From Ischnura elegans (Eukaryota; Arthropoda; Insecta; Odonata; Coenagrionidae): 64,000 bases of DNA. This document shows positions 1 through 10,331 of this stretch, in pieces. The notes under the pieces were generated by a model. That model worked only from the letters and a program-made list of their open reading frames with translations, made no database searches and was not told the origin of the DNA. How positions within the stretch are numbered: the stretch's first letter is position 1; each line of letters opens with the position of its first letter. Both the position numbers and the translations under genes were made by a program. The DNA is taken from NCBI RefSeq assembly GCF_921293095.1, contig NC_060247.1, forward strand, positions 116,579,111 through 116,643,110. Direction: 5' to 3'.

Positions 1-222
1 TCCGAACGACTCTGCGACGTCGCTCTCACCCTTCTCACAATCGAGGTGCAGAATAGACCTCAAAAGAGAGGTCTATCGCATCTTGCTCGCAACTCGGGGG
101 CCACCTATCTGCTCTTCGGGGCCTATAACGAACGGCTAACCGCATGCCGTGCAACTGCGTATATGGTGTCGTACCGCCCGGAAGCACGTTCACCGCCTCA
201 AAGCGATTTCGAGTGACCGCCG
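1..222 (+). repeat. Segmental duplication, left copy, part 1
   Basis: This stretch matches 58705-58918 closely, with scattered substitutions and small indels; both begin TCCGRACGACTCTGCGACG. It starts at the window edge, so the duplication probably continues to the left. At 222 the match is broken by a Transib element and resumes at 2481. I see no coding sequence in it. Confidence 0.85.
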
Positions 223-2480
223 CAGAGTGCGGCCAAATGCTTAAAAGGTGGTCATAATTATTAAATATCATATAATGTGTTTGAAATTTGGAATAAAACA
301 GTTTTCGAGGTCGCTTATTCCGAATATGATATTGAAATATTAAGAAATCTTATATTAAGCCAAAAAATTGGAATTTTTGCATAAATAAGACCGTAATTAT
401 TCCTTATATCCAGTGAAAAGGAGAATATTTTTAATTATATTATATTGCGAATATGACACATATGAAAATATGAAAAATATGATTTTGAAAATTATATTAA
501 AACATTTCATAGCTTTAAGGCAATCGATTAATAATTTCATGAATTATTTTAAATGAATATCATCATTTTATGGCTATTTTTAAATTTCAAACATTCGAAA
601 CGAATTAATCTCCGATATTGTTACATGTATCTTATTGTACAAGTTATATGCATGTATACATGCTTATGTCTTAGAAATATATCCTGGAGCACAATAAGGT
701 AGCAAAAAAATTTTAAAACATTATTGTATAACAGTCAATCTGCGTAGAATATGAACAGCCCCGCGACCACTTACTTAAAAAAATACAAGCACTAAATATA
801 ACCCGTCTCTAATTCGTCCCATGAATAATTATCTAAGCACAAAACTGCATTATTGAATAAACCCACTTATTATTTTAAATATTAAATGAAAACTAATAAA
901 TTAAATGTCTTTATATTAATACATAAAAAGTTAACAAACACATTTACATCACGCATTATTATAAAGTAGGTTTTCTACGTTGAATATGAACAGAGCTGCG
1001 CACACAGTCTTACAAACGTAAACACAAATTTCAATCAGACTTCGTTGCATCCAAAGAATCGTCTACCGATTCCGATGAAGATCCTGATTCTATCACGTAG
1101 GAGTCATACAAAATATTCATGGCTCCAAAACATAAAACTGTCGATGACTTGGACCGCATCACAATCTGACTAACAATAATCGAGTCGGAATGTAACATCA
1201 ATCTCACGAACAAGTCACTACAGTTTTTTCCTGGAGCACTTTCGGGTATAATCTTCCCTGAATTTCCTCAACAATTTGTTGTACGCTTCCCGCGTTCCTC
1301 TGACATGTTTCCGATTGGTAACAATGAATTTTGTACGGCATTCCTTTCGTGCAAAAGTATTTAGGATTAACATTGTTGGCATGCAAAACCAATGATATAA
1401 TTCAACAATAGCCGTTCTGTATAGATAGAGTACACTTCGCAGATATGTATAGTTATTCTATAGCCAGAAGAGAGCTTGTAAAACAGTATTAAATCTCTGA
1501 AGAAGCTCCAAATTGAGGCCTGTTATATTGGCGGAAATTTCAGAGTTCTCCAGCTGTGTTGTCGTCATTACTACTACCATACACCTGCTTTGGTCGGTTT
1601 AAACTAAGCTCCTTTTCAAGTCCTTCTCCTTCTTAGGCTCCTCCACCAAATTTTTAGCGTTTGTATTGCAGATCTGCCAGGTTTAAACTAACATTCTGAA
1701 AGCCACTTGCAAGCAGCATTCGAAATTTCGGATTCATGCATGCAACGTGGTTAAACTACATTAGGGATCCTTACTGGACGAGATATTTTTGCATCAACTT
1801 TGTATATACTTTGTCTTGAGTTTTTGTTGCGTCAATTCATTGCAAAAGAACTCATTTTGTTACGCTGATTATAAAGTAAGTGCTCCCTCCTGCATGCAAG
1901 GTGTCAACGAGCTGCGCGCTTCGGCGTCCATACGGTTTGAGGTTACTTACGTATTTCTTTATTATTTCACGAAGGGGCGGGTTGGGGCGATCAATTTTTT
2001 TATTTTGATAGCCGAGAGTTGTGGCGACAATATTATAACTATATAAGAGCATAGCAAAGCACTGCTATATAACTTCATGATGTTCGTATTTTTATTTTTT
2101 AATAAAAGTTGTGCAATTTATTGATTAATATTTATGTTCATAATAATTTTAATTTTGTTTTAATGTTATGGTAAAGCAATATTTTTTATCTATGCACATT
2201 TCTGCGTTCATTATATTTTTTAAATTTAAAATTTAGCCAATTGGGTAGCTGAGGAGGAGTCTAGAAGATGAGGGTATTTCGAAGCGAGAGGGAGGCTATG
2301 TATCCCAGCAGCGCACTTGTCACTTTGAAAGTGATTTTTACGAAGAATTGCACACTTACCTGCTTCTGGAACTTATTTCTCAGCAGCTCAAAAAAATGTC
2401 TTCCCAACCATGTAAAAAGAAATCATAACCCCGAACTTTTTTTTATTATGGCCACCTTTTATAGATTTGGCCCCACTGTG
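223..2480 (-). mobile_element. Transib DNA transposon, degenerate, inserted in left duplication copy
   Basis: The ends form inverted repeats: the left starts CAGAGTGCGGCCAAAT and the right, read on the other strand, starts CACAGTGGGGCCAAAT. Similarity continues through TAAAAGGTGG(T/C)CATAAT. The 5 bases CGCCG flank the element on both sides (218-222 and 2481-2485) and occur once at the matching empty site near 58917-58922. A CACAGTG-type heptamer and a GC-rich 5-bp target duplication are the known signature of Transib, the superfamily related to RAG1. A transposase C-terminal remnant lies on the minus strand. At 2.26 kb the element is shorter than a full Transib (about 3 kb) and its reading frame is broken, so it should not move by itself. 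Much of 223-1000 is AT-rich and featureless. Confidence 0.85.
1031..1560 (-). pseudogene. Transib transposase, C-terminal remnant
   Basis: Minus-strand translation gives pieces of a RAG1-like Transib transposase C-terminus in shifting frames. From high to low coordinates these are LNLELLQRFNTVLQALF, then ELYHWFCMPT, then KFREDYTRKCSRKK, and finally an acidic tail ending DSLDATKSD before a stop at 1031. The spacing and the basic RKCSR block followed by an acidic, serine-rich end match what I recall of Transib transposases. At least two frameshifts and several stops break it. The N-terminal part of the protein is not recognisable upstream, towards 2450. Its position inside the inverted repeats 223-2480 supports the family call. 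Confidence 0.7.
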
Positions 2481-3429
2481 CGCCGGTCGGAGCTACACTA
2501 CGGCTAGGGGTCGGAGTGATACCACAGCCGGATACCCTGCCCTAATGAGTGCGACCCCTTAGTGGAGGACGTTCGTTTACCGTTTTCAGGTCGAGCTGGT
2601 GTTTTTAAAGCAAAATATCCGACGAGAGAGAATCGGAAGCCTTCACAGTTTGTAATATTTATTATTAATATCTGAGCAGGGGCATAAAATATAGAACTAT
2701 TATTAACGTGTATTGAAACAAAAACTTTTATAAAACCTAAATAACATCCTTTTAGCAGTCTGAACCACGGCCGTTGGAGGTGCGTATGTTAGGGTAAGTT
2801 GTTTTTACAGACAGCTCCTCATTCATTTATTCACATAGAAATTTTTTGATGCTTTCTTATGTTCAATATGCTTTTATATGCAATGACTTCAACCATTTCT
2901 TCATAGGTACCGGAAATTTCGTCATATAGGACTACGTTTGCTTGTATTGTAAGGTGAATACAATTTTTGCTCGCTGCTTGGAGATTTCTACAAACATCCT
3001 TTGTGCCAAAATAGTGTTATTTTCAAAGTGACAAATGGCGTTAATGTACTCCTGATAATCACAGAGTCAGTGGTTGTTATGAAATCAGGTTTGACAAGAC
3101 TGAAACATGTCTGCCAAGACCGGTAATTATCAGGGCTCTATCGTGATTGGTTTGTAACCTGTGCCATTTAGCTATGTATAAATGTCTGAAAGTAATGTAA
3201 AGATTGACATTTGCGTATTCACCTTCGTTATTCACGTTAAAGGTGACATTTCATAATAAAGCTTGTTTGATCCTGCAAGTCTTGAAGTTTGTATATTCAA
3301 GTATATTAACCGTATCAGCGAATAATAGCGAGAAAAATCACCTGTGCGACTTGCGTAGGATAATATAAGGCTTAAAAACAGTGAATAAATAGATGATTTA
3401 ATCATAGCGAGATCTGTGAATATAAGCAT

Positions 3430-3675
3430 GGGCGTACCCAGCGAGGGCAGGAGGGGGCAGCAGCCCCACCCCCGCCCTCTAGGAGAAAAAATCGCAAATG
3501 CCTGCAAGGAAAATAATATTTTTTCAAGTAAAGAAATTTTAAGCCCTTATAAAGAGCTGTTACAGTTTCTATAAAATGTTGGTTTCATTCACATTTTCCA
3601 TCTTACCTATAACACGAACAACCATGGCTTGCCCCCCCACCAAGGAATTTTGAATCTGGTTGCGCCCTAGTTTGT
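3430..3675 (+). repeat. Interspersed repeat, copy 1 of 3
   Basis: The block opens with GGGCGTACCCAGCGAGGGC, followed by a G-rich then C-rich stretch and a segment with AAATCGCAAATGCC, and ends near CCATGGCTTGCCCCCCCACC. Related blocks lie at 57085-57295 and 59790-60035. The third is explained by the segmental duplication; the second is an independent copy outside it. It looks like a short non-coding transposable element, family not identified. Confidence 0.7.
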
Positions 3676-3849
3676 AAGTTAAACGTGATGATTATAAAAA
3701 TGATATTGAATTCCATTTTAATTTGAAACAATTAAGTTCCTAAGAACGTGAAATATGAAACAGTATCACAGAGACTATGAGCTCCCGCGTCGCGAAACCA
3801 AGACGTGAAGTGCGATCGAAAAATTACGTTCATTTTCGCGGCCGCAAGC

Positions 3850-4347
3850 TTTTTCCAAGATTTTTGTTTTATATTCTTAAATTATATCTAGTAAATAATT
3901 ACCTCTGATGAAAAATAGGAGAAGTAACTAACTTTTTCTCTAACTAAAGATATCATCCACTTTGTGTCACGTTTGGCCAAAAAAAATGTCCGCCATTATT
4001 CGTCATTATACCACACCACTATTAACCCAAATATTAAAAATATTTTATTATGTAGATAAAGTACAGTATTATTGGAATGTAATGTTTTTTATCTCATTAA
4101 AATCCTTCCGAAACTTTGGCACCACCTTAACGCTGTAGTTTTTCGAAGAAATACGAGAGCGGGCGTGATTTGGAAATTTGGTCATGTTTGCTCCTCTGTA
4201 TCTTAGCCGGTTGGATCAATGAAAAATGACTTATAGTTTCATGATCACCAACAAATTGTGAGAATATGCACTAAGTTTCAAGTCTCTACCTCAAAAAAAG
4301 CAATTCTGGACTTATGTCCTGCTTTTTTCCGATTTCGGACCACTGTA
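3850..4347 (+). repeat. Transib-like terminal region inside left duplication copy
   Basis: The block ends in GGACCACTGTA at 4347; the equivalent point in the right copy (60703) ends GGACCACTGTG, whose reverse complement begins with the heptamer CACAGTG. The sequence just inside it (AATCGG, AAAAAAGCAGGAC) resembles the region after another CACAGTG at 52686. This is probably one end of an older Transib relative that was present before the duplication. I could not find its partner end. Confidence 0.45.
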
Positions 4348-4559
4348 CACCGTGTCGTTCGTAACAGGCCCCTTTGAGAATTAAATCTCCCGATGCCATC
4401 TCCGCAATTACCGTGAGCCCTTAAGAACATACTTACTCTATTATACATAACGACACTATAAGGAAAAGTTTTTCACCAGTAAGCCCCCATTATCACCGAT
4501 CATAGCATTGTAAGCAACTAATTGACCTTGATGATAACATGTCAATGACTCGAGATAAC

Positions 4560-4737
4560 TGGTGTTCAGACTTCACTTCAGTCATCCGCTTGATCGTCAT
4601 ATCAGTCTTCCTTCCTCTTCCATGTGATGATCATGCGCTGCGGAAAAGTAGTGGTTGTGACGGCTTGAAGTTTAAAGTTTTCTGTCGCCGAAGTTGTGAG
4701 CCGCGTTAGTGTATTTAGTCGTGTTTAGTCGGGAAAA
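4560..4737 (+). promoter_or_regulatory. Candidate promoter and 5' UTR of SORL1-like exon 1 (left copy)
   Basis: Two TCAGT initiator-like motifs (4578-4582 and 4602-4606) lie upstream of the ATG at 4738, with no ATG in the final 100 bases before it. The right copy keeps a TCAGT at the corresponding place (about 60933). Arthropod start sites often carry TCAGT, but the motif is short and this is only a guess. No TATA box is obvious. Confidence 0.25.
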
Positions 4738-4989
4738 ATGGCTTCCCCCGGGAGGTTGATATATATTTTCATCCTCTTGGCAATTGAGTTATTGTCGGTA
4801 GTAGCAGATTTACAAGGACCGAGGAGTAAATATTTGTATGTGAAAGACACGAAGGTCAACCATGGTCGAAGTCTTATATTCAATAGAGACACTTCTGTGG
4901 ATGGTGGCCCCATGAACGGGTACAACATCGAGTCGCAGCTAGAGCGCTTTAAAAGAGCGTCTACTCATGACGGCGAGATAATTTCAGTG
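4738..4989 (+). CDS. SORL1-like receptor, exon 1 (signal peptide and pro-region), left copy
   Basis: The exon encodes 84 residues starting MASPGRL, followed by a hydrophobic stretch (IYIFILLAIELLSVVA) that reads as a signal peptide. After it comes a short pro-region with a basic stretch, LERFKRA, then GEIISV. It ends in phase 0 at GTG followed by GTATGC. In SORL1 the pro-peptide before the VPS10 domain is removed at a basic furin-type site; FKRA is weak for that. The exon is open throughout, unlike its right-hand copy (61098-61349), which has a stop at codon 20. What follows is the problem: exon 2 is cut short, so this intact start leads nowhere obvious. The ATG was chosen because both copies share it and the upstream sequence is not open. 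Confidence 0.75.
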
Positions 4990-5194
4990 GTATGCTCTTC
5001 AAAAGTGTAATTCAAGGATCAATACTATAATGTCTATTTTATGCTTAAAATATTGCTAGGATTAGGATTTCCTAATCGCGTCGCATTGTGTGGTGATCAG
5101 CAATTACTCAAACATTTCATATTGTGTGTGTATAATCATGGACTTAAGGGTTGGTCTTTACATACCATTAACACCCTAACCGTATCGTTTTCAG

Positions 5195-5233
5195 GTAAAT
5201 ATTCTGATCGGCAGTCACCAGCAGCTGATGGTG
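5195..5233 (+). pseudogene. SORL1-like exon 2, truncated (left copy)
   Basis: After a good acceptor (TATCGTTTTCAG) thirteen codons match exon 2 of the right copy: VNILIGSHQQLMV against VNRLNDSHQQLMV. Homology then stops dead. The open frame runs on for about eight unrelated codons to a TAG at 5258-5260. The remaining 68 codons of the VPS10 exon are missing. Sequence reading as a retroelement coiled-coil protein on the opposite strand begins just after the break, so a transposon-linked insertion or deletion is a likely cause. A GTAAGG at 5241 could act as a splice donor, but I see no partner exon in a suitable phase. Confidence 0.8.
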
Positions 5234-5260
5234 ATGAAGGGTAAGGGAAACTTAAACTAG

Positions 5261-5950
5261 CTGTACTATTCGTTCCACATGGTCGAATGTTTGAGATCTC
5301 ATTCGTCACTTCATCTAATCTATTCCCCTTCTGCACAGTAGTGTCCGTCACACCCTCTTATCTCTCCTCAACTACATTCGTCATCTCTCACTTCACCTCA
5401 TCTAGTTTCTCATCTACACCATCTGTTAATTCTATATTAACTTCTTCAACTCGTACCCTCATTAGCCCTTTGACATCGTCTATTATTTTCTCAATGATAC
5501 TGCTTTCTAATTCCGTACGAGTCCTTTCACTTCCTCCCTAATTCATTAATCTCCTCTTTAACCGTCACCCAATTGTTTTTAATCTCTTCCGCTTGCCTGT
5601 TAAATTTGTCAGTCATCTCCTCTCTCAATTCCGCCAAGTTACTACTCATCTCCTCCGCTTGCTTATAAAATGTCTCTGCTTGCTTATCAAGTTTCTTTGC
5701 TTGCTTATCAAGTTTCTCTGCTTGCTTATCAATCGCAGCAATCATTGCTCCCTTCATTTCGCTAAGTTATCAAATTTCTCTCTCAATTCCGCAAAATTAT
5801 TCCTGTTCTCCTCCGCTTGTTTAGTCATTTCCCCCTTCAATCCTGTAGGCAAAACATCAAGAGCTTTAATATAAGGCAAAATTAGGTACCGTAGCGGAAA
5901 ATGAGACCAAATTACAGGAGGGGAATGCTTAAAAAAATGCTCATTCAATG
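5261..5950 (-). pseudogene. Coiled-coil gag-like retroelement fragment
   Basis: The minus strand encodes, across several frames, a long charged helical protein. It has repeats of the type KLDKQAKKLDKQAE, the pieces NRNNFAELREKFDNLA and NLAELREEMTDKFNRQAEE, and further on LESSIEKIIDDVKGLM. Heptad-rich KQAEE/ELREE proteins of this kind occur as the N-terminal part of gag in insect LTR retrotransposons; that assignment is from memory of the family style, not a specific match. Frameshifts near 5755 and 5530 break it, and no protease or polymerase follows. It sits exactly where homology to SORL1 exon 2 is lost. Confidence 0.55.
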
Positions 5951-6862
5951 ATAGTAAGAAATTGCATTGTTGTGGGAGTAAAACTTAAATCGTTTTAAGA
6001 AGTTAATCCTGTGTCAAAGCGATTGTTTCCATTCATGAAATGGCAATAGTTATCCCACCAATTTGTAACGAGTTAAATATTCTTCTAATTTCACTTATCT
6101 ACGTATTTTTAGCTTAAATGCATGTAAAAATATAATTTGGGAAAGATACATGGAAACAGAGTTTATCATAATCACTGGACAAGAACACTGCTCTCAACAA
6201 GACCAATCTATGTGTCAGGTCATTTTGCAGAAGCCTTACTATGATATCATAAAAAGGTATTAATTAAAATGTCATGGAAACTTAAGTGACTATATAAACT
6301 GGTATTTATCTTTTGAAGTAAACCCAATTAATACCATTAACAATTTTTCGTATGTTTATTTCGTAAGTACTGCTGTAGCATATTAACTTAGGTAGTTTAT
6401 TTTTTGAAGTGCCCTTTATCTTATTCATTTTTTATGCATGAGAATTTTATGCAAATAAACAATACAGTGGTAGATATTAAAGCATATTATATATAATTAA
6501 TTTACTTTTAAAATTTAACATCTTTCCTTACTGGCTTAAAAGTAATGAACAAAACTTTTAAGCTAGTATGAAAACATGTATCCAAAGATAGTTTAATAAG
6601 TAGTTCCTTATCAGACCGAACGTGTGGAAGTGGGCATGTTGAAAATTTTCTGGATGTTATGGAGCAATTAATTCTTTATCATGAATTACTCCCACCTCAC
6701 CCAATTCCAACCTCATTCAATTATTATCACCTTTAGTGAAAGAAGAATCACATGTCACCACAGAGTCGATCTTTTCGGTTTGCTCTTCTTTTTCGAGTGA
6801 TGCTCCATTCGAGTTTTGAGTGCAGTTTATGACCTTCTTGTTGCTTCCCTCCTCCTTTGCAG
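5951..6862. other. Intronic or intergenic stretch, nothing recognised
   Basis: This is AT-rich DNA with no supported coding sequence on either strand. The last 25 bases form a good polypyrimidine tract and AG acceptor (CCCTCCTCCTTTGCAG) for the next exon. Confidence 0.6.
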
Positions 6863-6997
6863 CGCATGCTACATGCAAAGACCAGCATTTCACTTGTGCC
6901 AACGGGAGGTGCATCCCAAAAAAATGGGTGTGCGACATGGACAACGATTGCGATGACGGATCAGACGAAGCGGCCTGCCCCACTCCCGCCTGCAAGC
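6863..6997 (+). CDS. SORL1-like exon: LDLR class A repeat
   Basis: The exon has a strong acceptor and a GTGAGT donor and starts and ends in phase 1, as LDLa exons usually do. It encodes one full LDLa module: [15 protein letters not shown], then [18 protein letters not shown]. All six cysteines and the calcium-binding D-x-x-D-x-x-SDE residues are present. It closes with PACK, the first cysteine of the next module. The trailing C joins the CT at the start of the exon at 13102 to give proline, producing the correct CKPGEFSC. In SORL1 such repeats lie C-terminal to the YWTD propeller and bind ligands such as APP. No stop or frameshift is seen. Confidence 0.9.
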
Positions 6998-8934
6998 GTG
7001 AGTAACTACCCAACCTCGAAATCACTCCACAGAGTTTTTGTTGTTGATTAAATCTTATATGTTTGCTCGCTACAAGACTAGTCTGTGTTCCATACTATTA
7101 TAGAAAAGCCTCTCATTGTTGTCACTAGTCGGGGAAATCAGAGAATTAGGGTAAAGTTAGGGAATTTCCTCCATGAACTTCAGGACATTTTGTGTCATGA
7201 TGATCAAATGAAAATAACCATCAAGCAAATAAGCAAGCTTAGGTCCTAAATCTTTAGCATGAAAGATGTGGTGAATTCGTCATTGAAAGTAGGAAAATTC
7301 CACATTGGCTTGTCAGTGAAAAATGTGTACTTACTGATACACCACAGATAGTAGTGCATAAGTCTCGTCCTACATATAACCTAAAAATTTTGGATCATTC
7401 CCTCATTCAATGATTGAGCTTTACTTGGCGTATTAGGAGGAAGTAAAAGAATTCACTCGTTCCAGTCTTTCTGAATGTATTGTGACGGGCGTCTTACACA
7501 TGTGATCTCAGGGCTGGGCGATGCAGGAAAACAAGCGGGTAGCATTTGATTAACGAAAGAGATACCGGAAACGGTAGCAGGGGAAAAGGGAACCTATATC
7601 CACCTTGATGCAAACTATGCACCGCAAAAATTACAATCTTACGACCAAGATTTATTTCCACGCATAGTTAGTAGGGTACCCAAATTTACTCAAATTGACG
7701 CAAAAGAAATGCATGACCATAAAAAACAAATTACCGTTTAAAAATGAGAATTTGCAGACATCAGCAAGAATAAAACTTTACGATCAAGGTGTGAGTCTTT
7801 TCATATAAATATTAAAATATCGTAAACCCATTGCAAAAGGAAACTTTTTGAAGGTGGCGAAACGAAACTTCAGTCTTTCTTTGTACATTTTTCAAACTTA
7901 TTCACTGATAGAAACAAGGGGACAGGTGGGGGGATCGTCAGATGGTAGGAAAACTTCCGGTCTTACGTCACTGATGACAAGGGTGGTGCTGTAGGCGAAA
8001 TGTACTCATGGGCCACGTCAGGCTCCCAGGAGTGGGCTCTTTGGCTGCGAAGTAGTAAAGTTAGTGGACCGCAGTAGCTGATACAGAAAAAATTCAATGG
8101 GGGCGCAAAAGATATCTTGAGTTAACTTTACTCTTATCGTAACAGAAAATGATCAAGTCACATGCAGAGTTTAAGGAAATGGAATTCAAGAGAATATACA
8201 CACATACCAGAAAATGCCATCTTATGACATAAATAAGTTATAGTTGTGATTCTGCAATGTTTGGCAATATTGGTAGTCCATCAAGGGGTGGGGGTGGCCC
8301 CGCGTCCCCCTACTGTATCCGCGAGTGATGTGCCGATTACTTGGCCTGTCTCCTTCGGCAATCCTTGATGGAAGCCCAGGTGTGCAGCTCCTGTGGGATC
8401 AAAAGACCCGGCCTCCTATCTCCCCTCTGCTGGGCGACTGTCGTGATCTGACCCGTCTCTCTGGTCTAGCTCTGGAATCCAACTAAACACGTCCTCAAGT
8501 CATCGAATTGAAGGAAGAATCAGGAGGAAATATCTATACCGTAAATTCAAGTGCGACATGAAATCTTTCATTGACATTTGGTGTCAGGGCGGCGTCCTTT
8601 GCGAAGTGGAAAAGGCGGAATCAGGGGACATGACTTTAAAAATGAAGATAGAGCCATAAAAGAAAAAAAAATTAATAATAAAGCCGAAACCTTACTCAGG
8701 CATCGCCACTCGGAGGAGGGGGCCACATGCGCGGAGGGATGGGGTCCAAGGTTGCGGTAACCAGCCCCTTCGGCGGACGTCCCCTGTGTGCGGCCCTCCC
8801 CCTCGGAGAGTGGAAGGGCGATGGAAGAGACGTTAAGCGAAAAAATTAATAAATGAAAATAGAAAAAAAATGAAAGAAAAAATGATGAATAAAACAAGGT
8901 GGTGATGAAATTTTTTAACCTTAAAAAAACCGCC
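6998..8934. other. Intron, nothing coding recognised
   Basis: There is no plausible exon. Around 8570-8830 there is a GC-rich patch containing CATCGCCACTCGGAGGAGG and, further on, a loosely complementary stretch (CCCTCCCCCTCGGAGAGTGG). This suggests an imperfect inverted repeat from an unidentified element. Long open frames on both strands in that patch are antisense to each other and show no protein-like content. Confidence 0.5.
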
Positions 8935-9042
8935 CATATAATAATATAATAATAATACTATACATATAATACATATAATAATAACAATAATATAATAGTA
9001 ATATAATATAATATAATAATAATAATAATAATAATAAACCTC
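8935..9042. repeat. TAATAA/TATAA microsatellite
   Basis: About 108 bases consist almost only of A and T in short, imperfect TAA, TATAA and ACATATAA units. The purest part, a run of ATA triplets, lies at about 9020-9040. Confidence 0.9.
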
Positions 9043-9611
9043 CTCATGTCAGCGGCTTCTCCTCAAAATCCTGCTATGCTTCTGCCCCAGGCGAGGGAAG
9101 GGGGGAAACACATTATTGCCTCTCAGTGCCACCTATATCACACTTGTATTTCAGTGCCATCTATATCACCTAAGTATTTCTTCGTGCGGTTAGCGTGCAC
9201 TTTCGAATCACATCACATTTTAAAAAAAACGTATCAACACTTCGACACTTATTTCTAAAAAGGAAACAAAGAATATGCACGACAAATAATCCGGAGAGGA
9301 AACTCATACCTCTTGTAATGAGAAAGAAACCTTGAATTGAAATACAGAAGAAAAAGCTGCCAAACGCTGCCGTCACAGTATGTGCCAGCTGGCATTATCC
9401 AGGTGGATGAGGATATTTCTGTTCCTTGCCAATCTCTGTCCCTTTCCTAGGGGCATAAATACTAGCATCCCCATTGACTTCAAAGGACCCAGGAGGGTTG
9501 ATAAGGTTTTTGCTAGTACAGTATTATTTTCAATTGAAGGGGATGGCATTTTTCGAGTTCGGGGTCAAGAATAAAATCGCCAAGTTTGTCCAATCTCAAA
9601 TTATCTGGAGA

Positions 9612-9747
9612 CAGTGGCGAATCTTTGGGGGGGTGGGGCCAAGTGGGCTACAGCCTTAATTTTTAATTTCTTTCCAACCCTTACTACTGCCCGAATTTCC
9701 ATCCCCACTCAGCCCTCCCCCTGGTCCCTGTCTTGTATCCGCCTCTG
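9612..9747. mobile_element. Small hAT-like MITE
   Basis: The 136-bp segment starts CAGTGGCGAATC; its other end, reversed, starts CAGAGGCGGATAC. The flanks TCTGGAGA and CCTGAAGA agree at 6 of 8 positions, compatible with an aged 8-bp hAT target duplication. CAGTGGCG ends are common in insect hAT-type MITEs. The inside is non-coding. Confidence 0.5.
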
Positions 9748-10020
9748 CCTGAAGATATTTTCTAAGATATTGGGGAATCCAAATATGTATCGTGGTTTGA
9801 TTCAATTTACTGTCCATTTAATGAGTGTTCAATTCTTTTCTTATCATCAATGGCTTTGTTTATAAATACGGTAGCGGTGGCCGAGTTTTGTATGAATAGC
9901 ATCAACACGATCAACACGTAAAATGGTTCTAAAGACAGTCTCAAACACATTAACTTCATTCACTGCCTGCAGTTGTAGGCACTGTGCGTCTCCGGAATAC
10001 AGTGAGAGGTAGAACGCATG

Positions 10021-10331
10021 CGGGGGCGCAGCTAGGAATTAAGGCTAGTGGGGGGTTTCAGGCGCAGCTAATATTTAGGGGCCAGGGGGTATAGCATTTC
10101 TGCCAGGGTAAGCGGGAGGTGCGGGGACCCTCCCCCACAAACAAATAAGATAAATGGTTCAAAACGGTGTGTGTTACGGCCTTCTGACAGATTTTTTTTA
10201 TTAATCCTTACAGTATTCTATAAGTAATATCGTAATATTAATCCAATTAAGTAAAATAGATTTAACTTAAAAACTTCCCCGAGCTCTGAGGGGGGTTTAT
10301 TCCCCAAAACTCCCCCCTTGCTGCGCCACTG
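10021..10331. mobile_element. MITE-like element with GGCGCAGC ends
   Basis: The left end reads CGGGGGCGCAGCTAGG and the right end, reversed, reads CAGTGGCGCAGCAAGG. The interior has a G-rich half and a C-rich half and is non-coding. I do not see a clear target duplication, so the exact borders are uncertain. Confidence 0.45.

Larger units (their letters stand above)
2481..5233 (+). repeat. Segmental duplication, left copy, part 2 (SORL1-like 5' end)
   Basis: This segment resumes the match to the right copy (58919-61599) immediately after the Transib insertion. It carries the upstream region, exon 1, intron 1 and the first 39 bases of exon 2 of the SORL1-like gene. The match stops at 5233, after CTGATGGTG in exon 2; the right copy continues as coding sequence and the left copy turns into unrelated DNA. 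The right copy also lacks roughly 90 bases found near 3080-3170 here. Divergence is scattered, which points to an old duplication rather than an assembly echo. Confidence 0.9.

Noticed and set aside
8568..8897. 109-codon minus-strand frame with hydrophobic N-terminus
   Set aside because: The hydrophobic part is encoded by A/T-rich runs (antisense of AAAAAATT tracts) and the rest by a GC-rich repeat; not protein-like.
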